64,000 nucleotides of DNA from Amphibalanus amphitrite (Eukaryota; Arthropoda; Thecostraca; Balanomorpha; Balanidae): NCBI RefSeq assembly GCF_019059575.1, contig NW_024881709.1, positions 186,001 through 250,000 on the forward strand. Direction: 5' to 3'. The notes below the pieces were generated by a model, which was not told the origin of the DNA, did no database searches, and saw only the letters and a list, made by a program, of their open reading frames with translations. Of this stretch, positions 12,442 through 22,184 are shown piece after piece (the stretch's first letter is position 1; every line of letters begins with the position of its first letter). The translations under genes and the position numbers were made by a program.

Positions 12442-13861
12442 GCGGTCGCCGGTAGACGGGCACCTGATTGACGTAATGTGGCGGTGACTGTGTGGCTTCG
12501 CGCGCTGGGAGGACCGGCCTGCGAGGCCCGCTCACCGTACCTGAACTGCGAGAGCCGGCCAGCGGCGACCCGGCCGCACGCGCCGCTCGGAATGCCTTGA
12601 GAGCCGCTGTGCCGCGCCGGACCGCCGCGAGTCCGGTGTTGAGTGTGATAGCCCGCGGCCGAGCGGCCCGGGTGACCGGTATGTGTGTGCATGTGAGGCC
12701 CGCGGTGGAGACGCGTTCCAGCCCACCCCGCGGGGGCATTACCTTCCTGGGGTCCACGCCGGCCGCCGACCGCCCGGCCAGGCCGCAATCAAAACGAGCG
12801 AGCGAGCGCGGCCGTGCCATCGCCGACCGGGCGGCCCGCGCGGCGGCGCCCGCCCCGCCCCTCATCATCGGCGAGCCATCCGTTCTTCAGAGTGTTCGTG
12901 TATTTTGTATCATCAGCTGCGTGTGTTCACAATACAGGGGGCGGCCCGGCCGGCCGCCGAGGTGGAGACTGCCACTGACGCTGGGTGACGACAGACGTGC
13001 TATCGGCAGACGCCGCGGCTGCCCCCCCCCCCCCCCGGACGGTAGATAGGCGAACAGGGACTCGTGGAGCCGCAACCCTCAGGCTGGCGGCAGACGTTGT
13101 GGGAGCCAATACACAAATACTGTCATGTTAAACAGCACTTGTTCATTTTTTATAAGTTTATTTTAAGCCGTAAACAATACATGTAACACTCATAACAGCA
13201 ATATCGCAAATTATTGCTGGTGCGCCACTCGGCTACTGCCTCGGTCTCGCCCCAGCAACTCGGCACAGCCGTTGTTCTCACAAGCCGCGTATCGGCGCGA
13301 CGATAATGGCAAACACAGAACGGCACAGTCCGACACGGGGGAGGGGAGGGGGGCGTCCACAGGGAAACCATCTGATGTATCACAGGAAACGGGCTCCAGG
13401 AAAACCACACACACACGTCACGCCGGCACACATTATCCTTTTTACTTTTCCTTGGCACCCCGGTTTAAGTATTCGTAGGCTCGCTGATCCAGCTTTGTAG
13501 CATAGGCCCACGACAGGCATTGCATCAGCCGAACATTCTTAGCTGGAACTGCAGCTCTGCTACATAACGAACTCAACCCAACGGTATGTGTCGGGCAAAT
13601 CTCCGAGCACGCCAGCATTTGGTTAATGCACCCACTGCTGGGTTAGCCAGCACACGGCAATACGGCTCAACTGAAACTCGGACCGGCCACGTCACGGCAA
13701 CAGCCGTGTCTAGCACACGAAACTGACTGCTTTGGCAGGCCGTATACCGACCATTTCCAGCCTGTAACGCCATTCGACCGACCGCCACCGTACACAAAGG
13801 ACCTGCTCGATACACTCTACCGCCGCCGCGTTTCGCAGTAAACCGTGCACTCTGGGCGTGC

Positions 13862-13912
13862 TGACGTCACGCCGAGGACTGCTGACGTCACGGTCCGGGC
13901 GTGCTGACGTCA
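13862..13912. promoter_or_regulatory. Triple CRE cluster downstream of CREB
   Basis: TGACGTCA occurs at 13862-13869, 13883-13890 and 13905-13912. The spacings of 21 and 22 bp are two DNA turns each, which would place all three sites on the same face of the helix. Confidence 0.5.
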
Positions 13913-15085
13913 TCAGTATCGGTGCAGTGCATGGGTTTCCTCTGCGCGGAGCCGGAGCGCTTTCTCATACAGAGCGGCTCCGACCGATAGGCGGCGGAGG
14001 GCGGAAGTCGGTGGAAAATCAATTGCTGGGCTGAGTGGCGATACCTGCGTCAACAGGGCATTCAGCTTATGACGTAGACACTCGACAAATGCTGACGGCG
14101 AGGGGCGGGCGGGAGAGGGGGCGGGGACAGGGGGCGATACTTGGCGAGATCATCGGTCATACCACACTGGGAATATCTGTCTATCTGTATCTGTCTATCA
14201 AGCTCCAGTCCCTTCCCAAGGCAATTCTCTGAGGAGGCAGAGGCCAGCAGACTGCGCACTAGGGTCGGCGGTGTCGCGACCTCTGCCCTTCTCAGCCCGT
14301 ACTGCAACACCTTCCTGCAATATCTCCGCACCTGGTCCGACCCCGGAACTACCCAGGAAGTGGGGACAGGCGGCCGAGCGTTATCGGGAAGTGGAAGTTC
14401 CCACACCATGTCCCCTCCCCACACGAGCATTGCAGCGATGACGTCAGCATTGTTGAAACATTCTGTGTGCGCAGTGGGTGTGGGGATTGGGGGGGGGGGT
14501 TATGTTATGGGAGTAGGGAGCTGGTGGATGGGGAGGGGGAGGGTGCGGGTGGCGGGCGAGGGCTGTATCGAACGGGAAACTACGTCAGGAAACAGGACGG
14601 CACAATCCGTGGGAAAAAGTTGGTTCAGTTGATCCAATACAGCGTCAATCGCGGAAAAAAGCAATCTATCACTCACAAACCGGACAGCATACACAGCTAC
14701 GCAATACACAATGGCTATCACAGGACCCTTCTCAGCATTATCTCCACTCTCGGGGAGAACAGCTTGGGCGCAACCGCGGTGGTTGGGCGGCAGTGACGAC
14801 ACGGATCTCCCTCTGGTAGCTCCGCGTCACCCATGTTATCCCTCCGACCCCCAGCCGGGAGCTACCCTAGGCACTCGTGTCAGTCTTACCCATCTCTCCT
14901 GACTTGTAACCTGACCTGTGTCCACTCGGCTTGTCGACTGCGGCTGCCCTCTCCTCAGTCCTCAGTAGCCGCTCCTCAGAAGCAGAAGGTGGGGAAGCGG
15001 ACAGTGTCCGGCCGCTGCATGTCGGCCAGAAAGCACACGGTGCCGGCCACGCCTGAAAATAGAGGCCCGTCGGATTACACGCTGC

Positions 15086-15125
15086 TGACGTCACCGGTGA
15101 CGTCACGCCGACGCGGCTGACGTCA
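15086..15125. promoter_or_regulatory. Second triple CRE cluster downstream of CREB
   Basis: TGACGTCA occurs at 15086-15093, 15098-15105 and 15118-15125. The first two are separated by only CCGG, so they form one larger palindrome. Confidence 0.5.
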
Positions 15126-15221
15126 TCGTCGGTAGCCGGAGGGAGCGGAGGGGTGACAGGTCTAGGAGCCGGGCCGCTGCACTGTGCAGACGCCAGATGC
15201 TGTGGTCAGCCACAGCTCATC

Positions 15222-15222
15222 T

Positions 15223-15277
<55 letters not shown>

Positions 15278-15305
15278 GTCTGTCTATCTGACTGACCGTC
15301 TGTCT
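15222..15305 (+). repeat. (TCTG)n microsatellite
   Basis: A tetranucleotide tract, mostly pure TCTG with a few TCTA interruptions, decaying into related words up to about 15370. Confidence 0.9.
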
Positions 15306-16077
15306 CAAGGTCCCATGTCTGTCTTATGCCAGTCCATCTGTCAGTCTGCATCTATCTGTCCTCAATCCGTCACAACACAACCCGTCATCCGTCTGTCCGT
15401 CACGTCGTCACGAACCGTCTTCCCGTCCATCCGACACCACGGTAATGTTTGGCCAGGTCAGACCGTCCGCAGTCGCCACCGCCCACAGTTGTTGCAGGGC
15501 GAGCTCGGCTGTTGCAGGCCGGCTCCAGCTCCGTGTCAGGGACGGGCCGTGCACGCCGCTGTTGCGGCCGTGTCAGCCGTGACCCACAAACCACCGGCCG
15601 GACGCGGCGCGGGGACGGTACCCTGTTCCGGGACGTGCACAGTGCAGAACCGACGAAAAATCAGACTGAACACCCAGCTCTTTACGAGCGACAGGTTCGG
15701 CGTTTTAAACTTACTACGCTTTGCATGGATATATTTTTATGATGTTAAGTGTTTTTTTTTTTTTTTTTGTTAACGTGGCGCTGTTCCTACCCCTGACAAT
15801 AAATCCGTTTCTCCAATGCCCTGCTATGGTATCCCTCACGTTTCACATCCCGTCCACCCAGCCCGGCGTCCCATACCCCGGCACCTAGCCGAGTTACCCG
15901 AGACGGACCCGCCGAGAGCGGGACCGGCTATCGGTCCGGCGGGCCCGCTCCGCCGCGGCTGGTGCACCAACCGACGTCCTTCCCCCACCCCTCAGTCCCT
16001 CCCCGCCCCCAACCCACAGCCCCAGAGCAGCAGAGGCCCGCCAAGGACACTGCTCGCCGCCGCTGCTCCGGCAGGAG

Positions 16078-16380
16078 ACGGCATCTCGGTAAAGGGGAGT
16101 AACGCCAGCCGACGGCACCTCGGCGCAGGGAGGTAATACCAATACCCGCTGACGACGGCTGTGAGAGGGAGTAACGCTATCTGACGGCCGCTTGGTGCAG
16201 GGGAGTAATGCCAGCTGACGGAACCCCGGCACAGGGAAATAACGCCAGCTTACGGCCGCTCGGTGCAGGGGAGAAACGTAAGGTGATGACGACTCGATGA
16301 GGGAGAGAAACACCAGATGATATAAGCTGGAAAGGGGGCGGAATGCGAGCCGACGACTGTTTGACAGAAGGGAGAAACTA
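16078..16380. repeat. Degenerate tandem repeat, about 45-bp period
   Basis: About six diverged units resembling GACGGCNNCTCGGTGCAGGG followed by GAGTAACGCCAGCT. The rest of 15804-17263 shows no gene, apart from a lone CRE at 17183-17190. Confidence 0.65.
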
Positions 16381-17310
16381 AACTTGACGGCTCTCGATAG
16401 ATGGTAAGCCCATGTAACGAAAAGGAGTGGAGGGGCTATAAGAAAACCGAAAAATGAAGAGGTAGACACTAACGGCAGATAAGGAAGCGGACAGCAACGC
16501 AAAAATAACTGAAAGACGAAAGGAACAGCACGCCTCTTGCTAAGGCCAGACTCGCCCCCAAGAATTATATCATGCCATTTAGAACAACAAGATCACTACC
16601 GTCGAGGCGACGATAACGCCCGCCTATTGACCGATGAAGCCGACCACATCCAGTGCAGACCACCCATCGACAATAATAGGCACAGCTAGCCGCCAGAGGC
16701 CGCCCTGCCAGCGCCGAGCAACAAGCTCCAATTGCGCCGACCATCCGACATTTCCGCATTGGCGGTGGGAAATTCCGGCGCGGACGAGCGTCCAATGTCC
16801 ATTCCCCTCGTGGATCAGTGCTAATACGCCACGCCACAGGGAGTCAGCTATCTTCGAAAGACCGGATAATCTCTGTAAGTGGCTGCTAGTTCCTGTGGGC
16901 AGTCAGGCATGTCAACAAAACATCATACTGACCAAAGTCCCATATGCATAGCGTCAGCCAGTCGTCATATACGGATTGCGGAACTCAAAAATCGACACTG
17001 CAAAACATTACGATCAAGTCACGATAGCTTATGTGATGGACGCCGTCGTCGCAAATGTGTTTTTCCCGGCATATCGTCCGCTAGCCGATATATTATTTAC
17101 CCCACATTTACCCCGCTGCCCAACAGGGTAATAAATGCTGTCGACAGTCTCGGACCGGTCACCGGCGTCTGGTTACCCTCGATGACGTCAGCGTCGTGTC
17201 AGCTGGCGCCGGTGGACGGCGTGATGTCATCAGGGGGAGCGGTGGACTCGGAAAGTAAACGGCTGGCGTCATAATGTTGATCAAGACAGCCCATATTCAG
17301 CCCAGATTCA

Positions 17311-20229
17311 GCCCGGATTCAGCCCAGATTCGGGACACCTCCGATCAAGCTGAAACTCGCACACAATGTAGGCCATGACATGCCCAATCCACAGTCCAAG
17401 TCATTCGGTGGCACTCCCAGCCGTTTGACCTACAGAGGTCAGCAAAGGTCACGTGGCCCAAATTTGCACAGCAGATTGTGGCCCACCCAGTAGAGCTAGA
17501 GCGCTAAAAATGGCACCAATCGACTCGCCAGCATCTAATCTTACTTTCCCAACACTCATTTGACCTCTCAAGGTCATGCGATGACCTAAGGTCATTTGTG
17601 GGCTATGTCGAAAATACACTTGCACACATAGGTGGAGAATTGTGACCAGCTGGGGGTGCTCGGGCGCAGCAAATCCGCCGCCGCCTAGCGGTGACCTTGA
17701 CCCGCGCCGCCCGGCCGCGGCTCCAAAGCCAAGCCGGCGTGGCCGGCGTGGAATTGGGAGAGCTCGAGCACCCCCAGTCCAGCACAATTCTCCACCCGTG
17801 CTTGCACAGCAGTTTTCGAGTAGATGGATTGACCGAATTCCAAATCAAAGCACATCATCGGGTAGCCCAAAGGCCGTAGTAACTTTCCTTGAAAACTGCT
17901 TTTCGATATGTGACCCCGTTTGACCTCGGCAGGTCAAAATAAGCAAATAAACGACACTCAATACGTCGCAGCCCGGATTCAGCCCAGATTCGGGACACCT
18001 CCGATCAAGCTGAAACTCGCACACAATGTAGGCCATGACATGCCCAATCCACAGTACAAGTCATTCGGTGGCACTCCCAGCCGTTTGACCTACAGAGGTC
18101 AGCAAAGGTCACGTGGCCCAAATTTGCACAGCAGATTGTGGCCCACCCAGTAGAGCTAGAGCGCTAAAAATGGCACCAATCGACTCGCCAGCATCTAATC
18201 TTACTTTCCCAACACTCATTTGACCTCTCAAGGTCATGCGATGACCTAAGGTCATTTGTGGGCTATGTCGAAAATACACTTGCACAGCATTTTTCGAGTA
18301 GATGGATTGACCGAATTCTAAATCAAAGCACATCATCGGGTAGCCCATAGGCCGTAGTAACTTTCCTTGAAAACCGCTTTTCGATATGTGACCCCGTTTG
18401 ACCTCGGCAGGTCAAAATGTGCAAATAAACGACACTCAATACGTCGCAGCCCGGATTCAGCCCAGATTCGGGACACCTCCGATCAAGCTGAAACTCGCAC
18501 AAAATGTAGGCCATGACATGCCCAATCCACAGTCCAAGTCATTCGGTGGCACTCCCAGCCGTTTGACCTACAGAGGTCAGCAAAGGTCACGTGGCCCAAA
18601 TTTGCACAGCAGATTGTGGCCCACCCAGTAGAGCTAGAGCGCTAAAAATGGCACCAATCGACTCGCCAGCATCTAATCTTACTTTCCCAACACTCATTTG
18701 ACCTCTCAAGGTCATGCGATGACCTAAGGTCATTTGTGGGCTATGTCGAAAATACACTTGCACAGCAGTTTTTGAGTAGATGGATTGACCAAATTCCAAA
18801 TCAAAGCACATCATCGGGTAGCCCATAGGCCGTAGTAACTTTCCTTGAAAACTGCTTTTCGATATGTGACCCTGTTTGACCTCGGCAGGTCAAAATGTGC
18901 AAATAAACGACACTCAATACGTCGCAGCCCGGATTCAGCCCAGATTCGGGACACCTCCGATCAAGCTGACACTCGCACACAATGTAGGCCATGACATGCC
19001 CAATCCACAGTACAAGTCATTCGGTGGCACTCCCAGCCGTTTGACCTACAGAGGTCAGCAAAGGTCACGTGGCCCAAATTTGCACAGCAGATTGTGGCCC
19101 ACCCAGTAGAGCTAGAGCGCTAAAAATGGCACCAATCGACTCGCCAGCATCTAATCTTACTTTCTCATTACTCATTTGACCTCTCAAGGTCATGCGATGA
19201 CCTAAGGTCATTTGTGGGCTATGTCGAAAATACACTTGCACAGCAGTTTTCGTGTAGATAGATTGACCGAATTCCAAATCAAAGCACATCATCGGGTAGC
19301 CCATAGGCCGTAGTAACTTTCCTTGAAAACCGCTTTTCGATATGTGACCCCGTTTGACCTCGGCAGGTCAAAATGTGCAAATAAACGACACTCAATACGT
19401 CGCAGCCCGGATTCAGCCCAGATTCGGGACACCTCCGATCAAGCTGAAACTCGCACACAATGTAGGCCATGACATGCCCAATCCACAGTCCAAGTCATTC
19501 GGTGGCACTCCCAGCCGTTTGACCTACAGAGGTCAGCAAAGGTCACGTGGCCCAAATTTGCACAGCAGATTGTGGCCCACCCAGTAGAGCTAGAGCGCTA
19601 TAAATGGCCCCAATCGACTCGCCAACATCTAATCTTACTTTCCCAACACTCATTTGACCTCTCAAGGTCATGCGATGACCTAAGGTCATTTGTGGGCTAT
19701 GTCGAAAATACACTTGCACAGCAGTTTTCGAGTAGATGGATTGACCGAATTCCAAATCAAAGCACATCATCGGGTAGCCCATACGCCGTAGTAACTTTCT
19801 TTGAAAACCGCTTTTCGATATGTGACCCCGTTTGACCTCGGCAGGTCAAAATGTGCAAATAAACGACACTCAATACGTCGCAGCCCGGATTCAGCCCAGA
19901 TTCGGGACACCTCCGATCAAGCTGACACTCGCACACAATGTAGGCCATGACATGCCCAATCCACAGTACAAGTCATTCGGTGGCACTCCCAGCCGTTTGA
20001 CCTACAGAGGTCAGCAAAGGTCACGTGGCCCAAATTTGCACAGCAGATTGTGGCCCACCCAGTAGAGCTAGAGCGCTAAAAATGGCACCAATCGACTCGC
20101 CAGCATCTAATCTTACTTTCCCAACACTCATTTGACCTCTCAAGGTCATGCGATGACCTAAGGTCATTTGTGGGCTATGTCGAAAATACATTTGCACAGC
20201 AGTTTTCGAGTAGATGGATTGACCGAATT
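17311..20229 (+). repeat. 478-bp satellite array, direct arm
   Basis: Units begin (GCCCGGATTC) at 17311, 17971, 18449, 18927, 19405 and 19883, with the last cut at 20229. The period is exactly 478 bp except for the first unit, which is 182 bp longer because of a nested insertion. Units differ by only a few bases. Each has nine AGGTCA/TGACCT half-sites. Open frames of 63, 77 and 79 codons recur in every unit on both strands but are by-products of near-identity, not genes. Confidence 0.95.
17618..17807. mobile_element. Nested 174-bp MITE inside the first satellite unit
   Basis: Comparison with the other units shows an insertion of 174 bp (17626-17799) plus an 8-bp duplication: ACTTGCAC at 17618-17625 and GCTTGCAC at 17800-17807, one mismatch. 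The inverted ends share GGTGGAGAATTGTG and CTGGGGGTGCTCG. The 660-bp length of this unit equals 478 + 174 + 8, which confirms the limits. An 8-bp duplication suits hAT-like elements. The insert is GC-rich, unlike the satellite around it. Confidence 0.9.
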
Positions 20230-20232
20230 ATA

Positions 20233-22168
20233 GTATTGAGTGTCGTTTATTTGCACATTTTGACCTGCCGAGGTCAAACGGGGTCACATATCGAAAAGCA
20301 GTTTTTAAGGAAAGTTACTACGGCCTATGGGCTACCCGATGATGTGCTTTGATTTGGAATTCGGTCAATCCATCTACTCGAAAACTGCTGTGCAAGTGTA
20401 TTTTCGACATAGCCCACAAATGACCTTAGGTCATCGCATGACCTTGAGAGGTCAAATGAGTGTTGGGAAAGTAAGATTAGATGCTGGCGAGTCGATTGGT
20501 GCCATTTTTAGCGCTCTAGCTCTACTGGGTGGGCCACAATCTGCTGTGCAAATTTGGGCCACGTGACCTTTGCTGACCTCTGTAGGTCAAACGGCTGGGA
20601 GTGCCACCGAATGACTTGGACTGTGGATTGGGCATGTCATGGCCTACATTGTGTGCGAGTTTCAGCTTGATCGGAGGTGTCCCGAATCTGGGCTGAATCC
20701 GGGCTGCGACGTATTGAGTGTCGTTTATTTGCACATTTTGACCTGCCGAGGTCAAACGGGGTCACATATCGAAAAGCGGTTTTTAAGGAAAGTTACTACG
20801 GTCTATGGGCTACCGGATGATGTGCTTTAATTTGGAATTCGGTCAATCCATCTACTCGAAAACTGCTGTGCAAGTGTATTTTCGACATAGCCCACAAATG
20901 ACCTTAGGTCATCGCATGACCTTGAGAGGTCAAATGAGTGTTGGGAAAGTAAGACTAGATGCTGGCGAGTCGATTGGTGCCATTTTTAGCGCTCTAGCTC
21001 TACTGGGTGGGCCGCAATCTGCTGTGCAAATTTGGGCCACGTGACTTTTCCTGACCTCTGTAGGTCAAACGGCTGGGAGTGCCACCGAATGACTTGTACT
21101 GTGGATTGGGCATGTCATGGCCTTCATTGTATGCGAGTTTTAGCTTGATCGGAGGTGTCCCGAATCTGGGCTGAATCCGGGCTGCGACGTATTGAGTGTC
21201 GTTTATTTGCACATTTTGACCTGCCGAGGTCAAACGGGGTCACATATCGAAAAGCGGTTTTCAAGGAAAGTTACTACGGCCTATGGGCTACCCGATGATG
21301 TGCTTTGATTTGGAATTCGGTCAATCCATCTACACGAAAACTGCTGTGCAAGTGTATTTTCGACATAGCCCACAAATGACCTAAGGTCATCGCATGACCT
21401 TGAGAGGTCAAATGAGTGTTGGGAAAGTAAGATTAGATGCTGGCGAGTCGATTGTTGCCATTTTTAGCGCTCTAGCTCTACTGGGTGGGCCACAATCTGC
21501 TGTGCAAATTTGGGCCACGTGACCTTTGCTGACCTCTGTAGGTCAAACGGCTGGGAGTGCCACCGAATGACTTGGACTGTGGATTGGGCATGTCATGGCC
21601 TACATTGTGTGCGAGTTTCAGCTTGATCGGAGGTGTCCCGAATCTGGGCTGAATCCGGGCTGCGACGTATTGAGTGTCGTTTATTTGCACATTTTGACCT
21701 GCCGAGGTCAAACGGGGTCACATATCGAAAAGTGGTTTTTAAGGAAAGTTACTACGGCCTATGGGCTACCCGATGATGTGCTTTGATTTGGAATTCAGTC
21801 AATCCATCTACTCGAAAACTGCTGTGCAAGTGTATTTTCGACATAGCCCACAAATGACCTTAGGTCATCGCATGACCTTGAGAGGTCAAATGAGTGTTGG
21901 GAAAGTAAGATTAGATGCTGGCGAGTCGATTGGTGCCATTTTTAGCGCTCTAGCTCTACTGGGTGGGCCACAATCTGCTGTGCAAATTTGGGCCACGTGA
22001 CCTTTGCTGACCTCTGTAGGTCAAACGGCTGGGAGTGCCACCGAATGACTTGTACTGTGGATTGGGCATGTCATGGCCTACATTGTGTGCGAGTTTCAGC
22101 TTGATCGGAGGTGTCCCGAATCTGGGCTGAATCCGGGCTGAATCTGGGCTGAATATGGGCTGTCTTGA
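20233..22168 (-). repeat. 478-bp satellite array, inverted arm
   Basis: Four copies of the same 478-bp unit in reverse orientation, ending with the right terminus of the foldback element. It is close to identical to the direct arm, so single-stranded DNA or RNA from this region could form a very long hairpin. Confidence 0.95.
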
Positions 22169-22184
22169 CGGACATGGCGTCATA

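Larger units (their letters stand above)
12442..15803 (+). other. CREB 3' untranslated and downstream region
   Basis: GC-rich sequence after the stop codon with no further recognisable exon. It contains C and G homopolymers (about 13021-13036 and 14491-14500), CRE clusters at 13862-13912 and 15086-15125, a single CRE at 14439-14446 and a TCTG microsatellite. An AATAAA at 15798-15803 is the first good polyadenylation signal I noticed and follows a long T tract. If it belongs to CREB the 3' UTR is over 3 kb; an earlier non-canonical signal is possible. Confidence 0.4.
17264..22184. mobile_element. 4.9 kb foldback element with satellite arms and 10-bp target duplication
   Basis: The word TGGCGTCATA flanks the element at 17264-17273 and 22175-22184. 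The termini start TCAAGACAGCCCATATTCAG on the left and end with its exact reverse complement on the right, and at least 59 bp of terminal sequence are identical in inverted orientation. The left arm (17281-20229) holds almost six direct copies of a 478-bp unit and the right arm (20233-22168) four inverted copies. The centre (20230-20232) is only a few bases, and the arms stop at different points of the unit. This matches the structure of Drosophila FB foldback elements, whose long inverted repeats are tandem arrays and which make 9-bp duplications; MULE-type elements are another option. No transposase is present, so it would depend on one elsewhere. Confidence 0.85.

Noticed and set aside
10816-13109. 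Many open frames of 60-208 codons around CREB intron 5 and the 3' UTR
   Set aside because: High GC gives long frames by chance. Several overlap on both strands, and only the bZIP exon at 12294-12441 is protein-like.
17311-22168. CRISPR-like array
   Set aside because: The repeats are 478 bp with no unique spacers, and this is animal DNA.
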